DNA from: DATDAH01 sp963845425
GTDB taxonomy: Bacteria > Actinomycetota > Acidimicrobiia > Acidimicrobiales > DATDAH01
Assembly (NCBI GenBank): GCA_963845425.1
Contig: CAWJSC010000009.1
Span: 62,001-126,000, forward strand
Direction of reading: 5' to 3'
Length of the DNA: 64,000 nt
In this document: positions 24,985 to 34,963 of the stretch, one piece after another
How the letters are laid out: each line of letters begins with the position of its first letter
Numbering within the stretch: the first letter of the stretch is position 1
Program-made: the position numbers and the translations under genes
Notes under the pieces: model-generated
What the model was told of the DNA's origin: nothing
Database searches by the model: none
Seen by the model: the letters and a program-made list of their open reading frames with translations, nothing else

Positions 24985-25775
24985 CAGCGTCCGCTCCTGC
25001 GCCGACGGGCCGACGGGGCCCGACGCGACGAGTCATAGAGGTCCCGGTCGCCGGGACCGGGCTCGGCGTGCCGGTGACGTTCGGCCAAGTGGTGGGCGAT
25101 GGCCTCGTCGGGGTCGGCGAGGCAGCTGACCCGTCCGGCCTCGAGGACCGCGACCTCGTCGCAGTGGTCACGCACCAGGGCCATGTCGTGGGACACGAGC
25201 ACGACCGCACAGCCGTCGTCCTGCAGTGCACGGACCGCCTCCACGCACTGGCGCTGGAACCGGTCGTCGCCCACGGCCAGGACCTCGTCCACCAGCAGCA
25301 CGTCGGGCTGCGAGTGGACCACGAGGGAGAACCCCAGGCGCAGGCCCATGCCCGCCGAGTAGGCGGCGAGGGGCCAGTCGAGGGACTCCTCGGGGAGCCC
25401 GCTGAAGGCCACGATCTCCTCGGCCCGGTCGCGGACCTCCGCCCGTCCGAGGCCGAGGAGGACGCCGCCGATCAGGAGGTTCTCGTGGCCGGTGAGGTCG
25501 CGGTGGAACCCAGCGGAGAGGTCGACGAGGGACGCGATGCGCCCGCGGGTGTCGACCTCGCCCCCGCTCGGCCGGATCACCCCGGCCAGGACCTGGAGGA
25601 GGGTGGTCTTGCCGGAGCCGTTGCCGCCGATCACCCCGAGCACCCGCCCGGGCTCGACGGCGAGGTCGACGTCCCGCAGCGCCCAGGCGTCGGCGTTGCG
25701 GCGCCGCCAGCCCAGCCGGGTTCGGGTCCGGTAGGCGACCGAGAGGCCCTCGGTGCGGATGGCGGTGGTGCTCAC
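24984..25775 (-). CDS. ABC exporter ATPase (Wzt/TagH-like)
   Basis: The 263-residue ATPase has Walker A GGNGSGKTT, a signature in YSAGMGLRLGFS and Walker B VLLVDEVLAVGD, with the H-loop in VLVSHDM. The AGM-type signature and AVGD after Walker B are typical of polysaccharide/teichoic-acid exporters. The C-terminal extension is short, so a carbohydrate-recognition domain as in long Wzt proteins is absent. GTG start overlapping the glycosyltransferase stop by 4 nt. Confidence 0.92.
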   Translation of the reverse strand: MSTTAIRTEGLSVAYRTRTRLGWRRRNADAWALRDVDLAVEPGRVLGVIGGNGSGKTTLLQVLAGVIRPSGGEVDTRGRIASLVDLSAGFHRDLTGHENLLIGGVLLGLGRAEVRDRAEEIVAFSGLPEESLDWPLAAYSAGMGLRLGFSLVVHSQPDVLLVDEVLAVGDDRFQRQCVEAVRALQDDGCAVVLVSHDMALVRDHCDEVAVLEAGRVSCLADPDEAIAHHLAERHRHAEPGPGDRDLYDSSRRAPSARRRRSGR

Positions 25776-26815
25776 CGCCGGATGTCGGTCGAGGGGGCCT
25801 GTCCGGTTGTCGACCAGGCCAGCACCTCGGGCTGGGTCGGGGGCGTGGACGCCAGGAGCAGGCCGCGGAGCACCCCGGAGCCGTAGCTGACGTGGAGGAC
25901 GACGAGCAGGGCGGCGGCCAAGGGGAGGTCGCGGAGGGTCCGGAGCGTCAGGGCGATCCAGGCGGCCGACGCGGCCATCCCGGCGGCGTAGACGGCCAGG
26001 GGGACGAGGGCCAACGGGTGGAGGGCCACCGCGAGGACGGGGGCGACCACGGCGTAGAGCAGCATCAGCGACGGGACGAGGTAGGCCGGGCGGAGGGTCC
26101 GGGGCTCGCGTCGGGTGAGCTGGCCCCGACCGTGGCCGTACTTGAACATCTGCCGGGCGAACCCCCGGGCCGTCGGCCGACGGTGGTGGTAGGCGACCAG
26201 CCGGGGGTCGTAGTACATGGCCACACCACTCCGGCTCATCTCGCTCAGCACGGCGTTCTCTTCCGCACACACGAGGTCCGGCGCGAAGGGGACCATGGCC
26301 GCGCGCCGGACGGCGAGGTTGCAGAGGATGAAGAAGCGCTCGTCGGCCGGACCGGCGGGGTGGGGCCCGTAGCGGCGACGCACCGGTCCTGACCCGAGGA
26401 TCGACGCCAGCGCCGCGCCTTGGACCACCTCGAAGCGGCTGCTGCCGGGCGGGGTGTCATTGGGACCGCCGAACACCCCCGCGTCCGGGTGGGCGTCGGC
26501 CAGCTCCGCGAGGAGGGCCAGCGCGTGGGGCTCGAGGGTGGCGTCGTCGTCGACGAAGAAGAGCAGGTCGCCCCGGGCCTCGTCGACGAGGAGGTTGCGG
26601 GCTGCCCCGGGGAGCGCCCGGTCCACCAGGCACACCCGGGCCTCGGGGAGGCGGCCGTTGACCGCGTCGGCCACCTCCCGGTCGCCGTCGGAGCACACCA
26701 GGACCTCGTGGGGGGGTGCGTCGACCTGCGCCTCGATGCTGGCCAGGCAGGCGTCGAGCAGGCCGAGGCGACGGCCGGTCACGATGCAGATGGAGATCCG
26801 GGGCGACGCGGACAT
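25772..26815 (-). CDS. Family 2 glycosyltransferase with membrane tail
   Basis: The 347-residue protein has a GT-A domain (SICIVTGRRLGLLDACLASI, then the metal-binding FFVDDDA at about 90–97, and an acidic CAEENAVL block) followed by two or three membrane helices after residue 240. It should add a sugar to a lipid-linked acceptor at the inner face. It is the first gene of the operon with the Wzt/Wzm-like exporter. Confidence 0.9.
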   Translation of the reverse strand: MSASPRISICIVTGRRLGLLDACLASIEAQVDAPPHEVLVCSDGDREVADAVNGRLPEARVCLVDRALPGAARNLLVDEARGDLLFFVDDDATLEPHALALLAELADAHPDAGVFGGPNDTPPGSSRFEVVQGAALASILGSGPVRRRYGPHPAGPADERFFILCNLAVRRAAMVPFAPDLVCAEENAVLSEMSRSGVAMYYDPRLVAYHHRRPTARGFARQMFKYGHGRGQLTRREPRTLRPAYLVPSLMLLYAVVAPVLAVALHPLALVPLAVYAAGMAASAAWIALTLRTLRDLPLAAALLVVLHVSYGSGVLRGLLLASTPPTQPEVLAWSTTGQAPSTDIRR

Positions 26816-26867
26816 GAACGACCCATCATGCCCAATCCGACAGGGCGCATGCCCAAGCGAGGGGGTC

Positions 26868-26873
26868 TAACCT
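26868..26873 (+). promoter_or_regulatory. -10 element upstream of adenylate-forming enzyme gene
   Basis: TAACCT lies 32 nt before the GTG at 26906, giving a short leader. It sits in the 90-bp gap divergent from the glycosyltransferase gene. Confidence 0.35.
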
Positions 26874-26905
26874 GCCCGGCTGGACGACCGGCGGGTGGTG
26901 GTGAC

Positions 26906-28528
26906 GTGAGCACATTGGCGACTGCCCGGCGGGGCACAGGGGTGGTGCGGAGCCTGCGGGCGCTGTCCCGCGACCCGGTCCCGGCCGCCACGGCCCGCCG
27001 CGTGGTGGCCGACGAGGCCGAGCACCGCGACGAGCGGTTCCTCCGCAGCCTCGACACGATGGTGTGGCCGTTCCCGACCAGCCCGACCCGCCGCCTCCTC
27101 GACGCCGCCGGGCTCGAGGACGGCGACGTGCGGGCGTTGGTCGCCGAGCGAGGCCTCGTCGGAGCACTGGGGGCCCTCCGGGACGCCGGGGTCTACGTCA
27201 CCTACGAGGAGCACCAGGGCGAGGTCGACGTCCAGCGGGGCAGCACCCGGTTCCGACTGGGACCGAGGGACTTCTTCAACCCGGTCGTGGCTGCCGACTA
27301 CCTGGCGACGACGGGGGGGTCGTCGGCCGGTGCGGGCACGCCGGTCGAGGTCTCCTTCGCCTGGCAGCGTCGCCAGGGTCTGCAGCGGGCCATCCAGCAC
27401 GACATGACCGGCCTGGGGTCACGGCCGCTGGCCATCTGGCTCCCGCTGTTCCCCTCCGCCGCCGGACTGGGTGCGGTGATGAAGAACGCGGCGGGCGGCA
27501 ACACGCCGGCGCGGTGGTTCTCCCAGACCGACGCCGGGATGTCGGGGGTGAGCAGCCACAAGCGCCTGGCCAACCGGGTCCTGCCCCTCGCCCTGCGCTT
27601 CGGGCGCACGGGCCTGCCCGAGCCCCAGCACGTCCCCACCGCGGACCCGGAGCCGGTCGTGACCTGGCTGCGGGAGATGGTCGATCGCCACGGTGCCGCG
27701 GGCCTCACCGGCTACGCCAGCTCCATAACGGCGGCGGCCCGTTGGGCGCTCGACCACGGGGTGGACCTCACCGGCGTCGTCACCTACCCGAGCAGCGAGC
27801 CGGTGACGCCCGGGAAGCTCGCGATCATGGTGGCGGCGGGGATGTCGCCGAACCCGACGTACGCCTTCATGCCCGAGGGCACGATGGCCATCGCCTGTGA
27901 CCTCTGCGACGACGAGGACTACCACCTGTGGGCCCACGAGGTGGCGGTCGTGACCCGGCGCCGGCCCCGAGGTGACGACACCGAGGTCGACGCCTACTGC
28001 TGGACCAGCCTGGCTCAGGAGGCGCCCCGCGTGATGGTCAACGTCGAGAACGACGACTACGGCGTCATCGAGGACGTCGACTGTCCGTGCGTCCTGGGGG
28101 GGATGGGCCTGCGCACCCGGCTCCGTGACATCCGGGGGATCTCCAAGGTGGTGGCCGCGGGGGTCAGCCTCGAGGGGGGCACGTTCGACCACCTCGCCGA
28201 GGTGGCCCTGCCGACCCGGCTCGGCGGGGGGCCCGGGGACTACCAGTTCGTCGAGGAGGCCGAGGCGGGCCACACCGTCGTGGTGCTGCGCATCGCGCCG
28301 GAGGTCGGGAGGGTGGACGAGGACGAAGCGCTCGCCGTCGTTCGGGACGTCGTCACCCGGGATGAGTATGGTGCGCTCGCCCAATCCGTGTGGGGTCCGC
28401 AGACATTGCGGGTACGACGCTCTGCCCCGCAGGTGACGAAGGCGGGAAAGACCTTGTCCTATCAACGGGCGGCGACCGGCGGGTCGGCAGCCGCAGACCA
28501 GCACAACCCAGCGAGGAGCACTTCGTGA
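26906..28528 (+). CDS. AMP-binding (acyl-adenylating) enzyme, PaaK/LuxE-like
   Basis: The 540-residue protein has features of the adenylate-forming superfamily: a Gly/Ser-rich loop TTGGSSAGAGTPVEVS near 132–147, a Tyr/Thr-containing YAFMPEGTMAIACD region near 320, and a C-terminal domain with VNVENDDYGVI and LRDIRGISKVV. Best likened to acyl-protein synthetase or phenylacetate-CoA ligase-like proteins; the substrate is unknown. It diverges from the glycan operon and its stop overlaps the next gene's GTG, so it is probably co-transcribed with the ABC importer. Confidence 0.7.
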   Translation: MSTLATARRGTGVVRSLRALSRDPVPAATARRVVADEAEHRDERFLRSLDTMVWPFPTSPTRRLLDAAGLEDGDVRALVAERGLVGALGALRDAGVYVTYEEHQGEVDVQRGSTRFRLGPRDFFNPVVAADYLATTGGSSAGAGTPVEVSFAWQRRQGLQRAIQHDMTGLGSRPLAIWLPLFPSAAGLGAVMKNAAGGNTPARWFSQTDAGMSGVSSHKRLANRVLPLALRFGRTGLPEPQHVPTADPEPVVTWLREMVDRHGAAGLTGYASSITAAARWALDHGVDLTGVVTYPSSEPVTPGKLAIMVAAGMSPNPTYAFMPEGTMAIACDLCDDEDYHLWAHEVAVVTRRRPRGDDTEVDAYCWTSLAQEAPRVMVNVENDDYGVIEDVDCPCVLGGMGLRTRLRDIRGISKVVAAGVSLEGGTFDHLAEVALPTRLGGGPGDYQFVEEAEAGHTVVVLRIAPEVGRVDEDEALAVVRDVVTRDEYGALAQSVWGPQTLRVRRSAPQVTKAGKTLSYQRAATGGSAAADQHNPARSTS

Positions 28529-29589
28529 CCTACGAACTCGACCGGCGGCGGTTCCTCAAGGCCTCGCTGGCCACGACCTTCGCCGTCAGCGCATCCGGCC
28601 TCCTCGTGGCCTGTGGCGATGACGACGAGGGTGGCAGTGCCAGCAGCGAGGGCGGCGGTGACCTCACGCCGCTCGCCGTGCTCATGCCGTTCCCCATCAT
28701 CATGAACTTCATCGGCGACTGCGCGGGCGTGTCCTGCGGCTTCTTCGAGGAGGCCGGTCTGGACGTCGACCTGCAGTTCGCCCGCACGGCCCCCCAGGCC
28801 ATACAGCAGCTCTTCGGCGGGAGCGCCGACGTGATCCGGACGGCCCCGATCGCCGTCGCCAGCGCGGCGGCCAACGAGGATGCGCCGATCATCTCCATCG
28901 GCATGCCCGTACAGGAGATCGTCTATGTGCTGGTCTCGTCCCCGGATGACCCGTACGAGTCGCTGGCGGAGTTGGAGGGCAAGACCGTGGGTCTGCCCCA
29001 GCTGGCCAGCAGCGCGGAGGACACCCTGGACCTGGTGCTGCGCTCCGCGGGCGTGGACACCGAGGTCGTCGAGCGTCAGGCGGTGGGCGTCGAGTCCACG
29101 GCCTACGCCCTGATCGAGGAAGGGCGGGTCGACGCCATCTTCGCCACCAAGGAGTCGGCGGCGGCGATGGAGCTCGCCGGCCTCGATCCGGTGATCGTCG
29201 ACGTGAGCGACGACAACCCGCTGCTGGGCGTGGCGCTGGCCACCACCACCCAGACCCTCGACGCCAAGGCCGACCCGCTCGAGCGCTACCTGTCGGGGTT
29301 GGCGGCGTCGATGCGGGCCCTCAACGACCCGGACACCTTCATCGAGCTGGCGCCGGCGATCCGGGCCGACTGGGACCTCCCGCTGTTGGACGATCCTGAG
29401 GCCGCCGCCCCGGTCATGGCGACCATCGCCGGCATGTGGTTCAGCGAGGGCGACGAGAACCTGCTGCGCAACCTCCCGGAGGACTGGGAGGCGGGCGTGG
29501 CCAACTTCGCCGAGCTCAGCATCGTCCCGGAGGGCACCGACGCCACGACCCTCTACACCAACGACCTGTGGGACGAGGCGCTCGGCTGA
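28525..29589 (+). CDS. NitT/TauT-type ABC substrate-binding lipoprotein
   Basis: The 354-residue protein starts with a twin-arginine type signal (DRRRFLKASLATTF) and ends the signal with a lipobox (LLVAC), so it is a Tat-exported lipoprotein. The mature part has the periplasmic-binding type II fold of the nitrate/sulfonate/thiamine-precursor family (FFEEAGLDVDLQFARTAPQAIQQLFGGSADV). The ligand cannot be assigned. ATPase and permease genes follow, completing one importer. Confidence 0.9.
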   Translation: MTYELDRRRFLKASLATTFAVSASGLLVACGDDDEGGSASSEGGGDLTPLAVLMPFPIIMNFIGDCAGVSCGFFEEAGLDVDLQFARTAPQAIQQLFGGSADVIRTAPIAVASAAANEDAPIISIGMPVQEIVYVLVSSPDDPYESLAELEGKTVGLPQLASSAEDTLDLVLRSAGVDTEVVERQAVGVESTAYALIEEGRVDAIFATKESAAAMELAGLDPVIVDVSDDNPLLGVALATTTQTLDAKADPLERYLSGLAASMRALNDPDTFIELAPAIRADWDLPLLDDPEAAAPVMATIAGMWFSEGDENLLRNLPEDWEAGVANFAELSIVPEGTDATTLYTNDLWDEALG

Positions 29590-29601
29590 CGCCGGGCCTT
29601 C

Positions 29602-30381
29602 ATGCCCCACATCGTCCTCGAGGGCGTCCAGAAGCAGTTCGGCGAGGGTCCATCGGCCGTTGAGGCCCTCCAAGACATCGACCTCACGGTCCACGACGGT
29701 GAGGTCGTGGCCGTCGTGGGCCCGTCGGGCTGCGGCAAAACCACGCTCCTGCGGGCGGTGGCCGGCCTGACGTCACCGTCGGTCGGCGAGGTGCGGATCG
29801 GCGAGCGCCCGGTGTGGGACGGCGAGCGGGTCGACCCGGCGGCGGTCGCAGGGCTGGCCGTGGTGTTCCAGGAGGCCCACCTGTTGCCCTGGCTCTCGGT
29901 CGCCGAAAACGTGGCCCTGCCCCTGCGCCTGCGGGGCGTGGGTCGGGGCGATCGCCGGGAGCGGGCGCTGGCCATGCTGGACCTGGTGGAGATCGAGGGC
30001 TTCGGTGACCACCGTCCGTCCGAGCTCTCGGTGGGCATGGCCCAGCGGGCGGCCATTGCCCGGGCGCTCATCGCCGAGCCCGACGTCCTCCTGCTCGACG
30101 AGCCGTTCGGTGCCCTCGACGCCATCACCCGCGACACCATGAACGTCGAACTGCAGCGGGTCTGGTTGCACCACCCCGCCACGGCCGTGCTCATCACCCA
30201 CTCGATCACCGAGGCGGTGTTCCTCGCCGACCGCGTGGTCTGCCTCACGGGGCGACCGGGGCGGGTGGCGGGGGAGACGACGGTGCCGTTCCCGCGACCC
30301 CGCGCGATCGACCTCCAGCACACCGCCGCCTTCCAGGCCATGGTCCGCGACGTGCGCGGCCAGTTGGCGGAGGCGGCCTGA
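29602..30381 (+). CDS. ABC transporter ATPase (NitT/TauT type)
   Basis: The 259-residue ATPase has Walker A GPSGCGKTT, Q-loop VFQEAHLLPW, a variant signature LSVGMAQR (consensus LSGGQ/M), Walker B VLLLDEPFGALD and H-loop ITHSITEA. It energises the importer with the preceding binding protein and the following permease. Confidence 0.95.
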   Translation: MPHIVLEGVQKQFGEGPSAVEALQDIDLTVHDGEVVAVVGPSGCGKTTLLRAVAGLTSPSVGEVRIGERPVWDGERVDPAAVAGLAVVFQEAHLLPWLSVAENVALPLRLRGVGRGDRRERALAMLDLVEIEGFGDHRPSELSVGMAQRAAIARALIAEPDVLLLDEPFGALDAITRDTMNVELQRVWLHHPATAVLITHSITEAVFLADRVVCLTGRPGRVAGETTVPFPRPRAIDLQHTAAFQAMVRDVRGQLAEAA

Positions 30382-30382
30382 C

Positions 30383-31159
30383 GTGCGGTCCCGCCTGCTG
30401 TCGCTGGGCCTGTCGGTGCTGCTGCTCGTGGCGTTGTTGGTGGCGTGGAAGACCTACGTCGAGGTCAACGACGTCTCCCGCTTCGTGCTCCCCCCGCCCG
30501 ACGACGTCGCCCACGGGATCGGCCAGGTCCTGCGTGACGACACCACCTGGCACCACCTGTGGGTCACCATCCAGGAGATCCTCCTCGGGTTCTCCCTGGC
30601 GACGGTGTTCGGCCTCCTGACCGGCGCCCTCCTGGGCGAGTTCCCGGTCATCGACCGGGCCCTGACGCCGTTCCTGGTGTTCCTCCAGGTGCTGCCCAAG
30701 GTGGCGATCATCCCCTTGCTCATCGTGTGGATGGGCTTCGGCCTGTCGGGCAAGGTGGCCATCGCCGCGGTGTTCGCCTTCTTCCCGATCACGGTCGGGA
30801 CCCGGGCCGGCCTGCGGTCGGTCGACCCGGGCCATCGGGACCTGGCCCGGACCTTGCAGGCCACCCGTCGCCAGCGCTTCTGGTTGGTGGAGTGTCCGAG
30901 CGCGCTGCCGGCGGTGCTGACGGGCATGGAGGTCGGCATCGTCCTGGCCACCATCGGCGCCGTGGTGGCCGAGTTCCTCGCCGGGAGCGAGGGCCTCGGC
31001 TGGTTGTCGGTGGCGTACCTCAACCAGTTGCAGGTGGACCGCCTGTTCGGCGTCATCGTCCTGCTGTCGGTCCTCGGTTTCGTCCTCTACGCCCTGGTCG
31101 CCGGCATCCGCCGCCTGCTCGTCCCCTGGCACCCCTCCGCCGGTGCCCTCGGCGGCTGA
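30383..31159 (+). CDS. ABC transporter permease (NitT/TauT type)
   Basis: The 258-residue protein has six membrane helices and the binding-protein-dependent transport EAA-like loop (DLARTLQATRRQRFWLVECPSALP). It begins at a GTG 1 nt after the ATPase stop. It is the only permease gene in the set, so the channel is probably a homodimer. Confidence 0.93.
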   Translation: MRSRLLSLGLSVLLLVALLVAWKTYVEVNDVSRFVLPPPDDVAHGIGQVLRDDTTWHHLWVTIQEILLGFSLATVFGLLTGALLGEFPVIDRALTPFLVFLQVLPKVAIIPLLIVWMGFGLSGKVAIAAVFAFFPITVGTRAGLRSVDPGHRDLARTLQATRRQRFWLVECPSALPAVLTGMEVGIVLATIGAVVAEFLAGSEGLGWLSVAYLNQLQVDRLFGVIVLLSVLGFVLYALVAGIRRLLVPWHPSAGALGG

Positions 31160-31183
31160 GGGGCGACCGGGGCCGGTCAGCCG
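31153..31183. terminator. Hairpin spanning both convergent stop codons
   Basis: CGGCTGA (31153–31159) pairs with TCAGCCG (31177–31183); each arm contains the stop codon of one of the two convergent genes. Confidence 0.45.
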
Positions 31184-32247
31184 TCGGTGAAGACCCGGGC
31201 CAGCTCGGCGGGCGGGGTGATGGCGAACTGGTCGTAGGTGCACTCGGCGGGGGTCTTGTCGGGGCGCCAGCGCACGAGGTGGGACGTGTGGCGGAAACGG
31301 CCGGACTGGAGGCCGTCGTAGGTCACCTCGCCGACCAGCTCCAGGCGCAACGGCGTCCAGGACTGGTCCTTGGAGCCGGTCCAGCGGTTCTGGACGCCGG
31401 GCTTGCGGCCGCCCTCCTCGTGGGCCATCACGTCGGCCCACTGCCGCCAGGGGTGGTCCTCCAGAGCGCCGTCCTCGTAGGGGGCCAGCTCGGCGACCAG
31501 CTCCTTGCGGCGGGCGGCCGAGAAGGAGGCGGCGACGCCGAGGTGGTGCAGCTCGCCGTCGTCGTCGTAGACGCCCATGAGTAGCGAGCCGATGCCCTCG
31601 CCGTCCTTGTGGGTCCGGTAGCCGGCGACGACACAGTCGGCGGTGCGCTTGTGCTTGACCTTGAGTTGGCTGCGCTTGTTCTCCAGGTAGAGGCCCTCGG
31701 GGTCCTTGGCCATGACCCCGTCGAAGCCGGCGCCCTCGAAGCGGTCGAACCAGTCCTCGGCCACCGACCGGTCCGTGGTGTTGGGCGTGAGGTGGACGGG
31801 GGGCTCGGCGTCGGCGAGCACGGCCTCGAGCCGGGCCCGGCGCTCGGCGAAGGGGAGGGCGCGGAGGTCCTCGTCCCCGACGGCCAGCAGGTCGAAGGCC
31901 ACGAAGCTGGCGGGGGTCTTCTCGGCCAGCATGTTGACCCGGGACTCGGCGGGGTGGATGCGCTGCTGGAGGACCTCGAACTCGAGCTTGGCGCCGACGG
32001 CCACGACCATCTCGCCGTCGACCACGCACTTGTCCGGCAGGGCGGCCCGCAGGACGGGCGGCAGCTCCGGGAAGTAGCGGGTGAGGGGCTTGTCGTTGCG
32101 GCTGCCCAGCTCCACGTCGTCGCCGTCCCGGAACACGATGCAGCGGAAGCCGTCCCACTTGGGCTCGTAGAGGAGGTCGCCCTCCGGCATGGCGTGGACC
32201 GCCTTGGCCAGCATCGGGCGCACGGGCGGCATGACGGGCAGATCCAT
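31177..32247 (-). CDS. ATP-dependent DNA ligase (LigC-like)
   Basis: The 356-residue protein has the nucleotidyl-transferase lysine in motif I EPKWDGFR (Lys30), motif III ASFVAFDLLA, motif IV GFDGVMAKDPEGLY and motif V LKVKHKRTADCVV, with an OB-fold C-terminal domain. It matches the short, stand-alone LigC/ligase-domain group of actinobacteria, used in repair such as end joining or base-excision repair. No Ku or LigD polymerase gene is adjacent. The ATG at 32247 is the expected N-terminus. Confidence 0.92.
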   Translation of the reverse strand: MDLPVMPPVRPMLAKAVHAMPEGDLLYEPKWDGFRCIVFRDGDDVELGSRNDKPLTRYFPELPPVLRAALPDKCVVDGEMVVAVGAKLEFEVLQQRIHPAESRVNMLAEKTPASFVAFDLLAVGDEDLRALPFAERRARLEAVLADAEPPVHLTPNTTDRSVAEDWFDRFEGAGFDGVMAKDPEGLYLENKRSQLKVKHKRTADCVVAGYRTHKDGEGIGSLLMGVYDDDGELHHLGVAASFSAARRKELVAELAPYEDGALEDHPWRQWADVMAHEEGGRKPGVQNRWTGSKDQSWTPLRLELVGEVTYDGLQSGRFRHTSHLVRWRPDKTPAECTYDQFAITPPAELARVFTDG

Positions 32248-32303
32248 GCTCTGCAGTATCCCCCGTCGCGCCGGGCGGCTCCGCAGCGATGGCCTCGGGT
32301 CGC

Positions 32304-32309
32304 TACCGT
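32304..32309 (+). promoter_or_regulatory. -10 element, leaderless promoter of the malic enzyme gene
   Basis: TACCGT ends 7 nt before the ATG at 32317. Confidence 0.5.
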
Positions 32310-32316
32310 CCCGCGG

Positions 32317-33737
<1,421 letters not shown>

Positions 33738-33741
<4 letters not shown>

Positions 33742-34475
33742 TCCGGGCGGTCACCTTCGACTACTGGAACACCCTGGTGGTCGCCTACGACGAGGCCCTG
33801 TTCGGCAAGCGTGGCGATCACGTCGTCGACGTGTTGGCCACTGCGGGGTACATCGTCACTCGGGAGGACGTCGACCAGGCGTTCTCGGGCTCGTGGAAGA
33901 CCTTCCAGGAGGCCTGGAAGGCCAACCGCCAGCACGTGACCGCCGACGGGGTGGCTCGGGTCCTGGAGCTGCTCGAGGTCCCGGGTGACGAGGTGGTGGT
34001 CACCGAACTGGTGGCCCACTTCGAGTCCGGTGCCCTCGAGTCCGAGCTGGCCCTGGCCCCCAACGTGGCCGCCTCCCTGCAGGCTCTCAAGGACGCCGAC
34101 GTCCGTCTGGGGATCATCTGCGACGTGGGCATGACGCCGAGCACGGCGCTGCGCAAGGTGCTCGGCGAGTTGGGCGTGATGGACCTCTTCGACCACCACT
34201 CCTTCTCCGACGACGTGGGCGTGTACAAGCCCGATCCGTCGATCTTCGCCCACGCCCTCGAGGGCCTCGGGGCGACGGCGGACGAGGCGGCCCACGTCGG
34301 CGACCTCCGTCGCACTGATGTCGCCGGGGCCAACGCGGCCGGCTGGACCTCGGTCCGCTACGCCGGCCTCTTCGACGACGACGACGACGGCGGCGGCGAG
34401 CACCCCGACCCCGACGGCATCGCCGACCACGTCATCCATGATCACGCCGAGCTCCCTGCTGTACTGGGGCTCTGA
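33738..34475 (+). CDS. HAD-superfamily hydrolase
   Basis: The 245-residue protein has the HAD fold with motif I FDYWNTL (nucleophile Asp8), motif III Lys in VGVYKPDP and motif IV VGDLRRTDVAGA. The second Asp of the phosphatase DxDxT motif is replaced by Trp, as in several HDHD3/REG-2-like or dehalogenase-like members, so simple phosphatase activity is uncertain. An acidic DDDDDGGG insert lies near the C-terminus. GTG start overlaps the malic enzyme stop. Confidence 0.88.
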
Positions 34476-34494
34476 CCAGCAGCGAGGTGCTCCC

Positions 34495-34908
34495 ATGGCC
34501 CTGACCGTCGGCTTCAACCACGTCGCCACCCTCACCACGGACATGGACCTCACGGTCCGCTTCTATGAGGAGGCGTTCGGCGGCGAGGTCACCTTCGAGA
34601 TGGCGAAGGCCGACGACCATCCCTGGATGAAGATCGTGGACCTCGGTGGCGGGGCCTCGCTGAACATCTTCGAGGTGTCGCCGGAGGAGATCATCGGCGA
34701 GCGACGCCGGCAGGGCGGGCGGGGAGCTATTGACCACTTCGCCCTCGCCGTCGAGTCCCGCTCGAGGCTCGACGAGGTCCGGGATCGCCTGGTGACCGCC
34801 GGGGCTCAGGAGGTGGGCGACGTACAACGGCTGGGTGAGGAGTGGTCGCTGTTCTTCCGCGACCCCGACGGCATGGAGCTCGAGGTCTGCTGTCCCGCCG
34901 AGGACTGA
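34495..34908 (+). CDS. VOC-family (glyoxalase/dioxygenase fold) protein
   Basis: The 137-residue protein has two beta-alpha-beta-beta-beta modules with likely metal ligands His (GFNHVATL), His (AIDHFALAV) and Glu (GMELEVCC). Substrate unknown. It lies 19 bp after the HAD gene and its stop is 1 nt before the 26-bp tRNA-Phe-derived repeat. Confidence 0.88.
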   Translation: MALTVGFNHVATLTTDMDLTVRFYEEAFGGEVTFEMAKADDHPWMKIVDLGGGASLNIFEVSPEEIIGERRRQGGRGAIDHFALAVESRSRLDEVRDRLVTAGAQEVGDVQRLGEEWSLFFRDPDGMELEVCCPAED

Positions 34909-34909
34909 G

Positions 34910-34935
34910 TGGTGGTCGGGACCGGCGTCGATCCG
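34910..34935. repeat. 26-bp exact copy of the tRNA-Phe 3' end (att-like)
   Basis: The sequence starting TGGTGGTCGGGACCGGCGTC is identical and in the same orientation as 36076–36101, which encodes the CCA, discriminator, acceptor 3' strand and T-arm of tRNA-Phe. A tRNA-end duplicate 1.17 kb beyond the tRNA 3' end is the classic mark of site-specific integration. Confidence 0.85.
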
Positions 34936-34963
34936 TCGGCCCGGGGGATTGGTGGGCTGTCAG

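Noticed and set aside
26906..28528. Assignment as a luciferin-type acyl-protein synthetase (LuxE)
   Set aside because: Only the adenylate-forming loops are recognisable; no LuxC or luciferase partner is nearby.
34378..34395. GAC-rich run as a microsatellite or slippage site
   Set aside because: It encodes an in-frame acidic loop in the HAD protein and is short.
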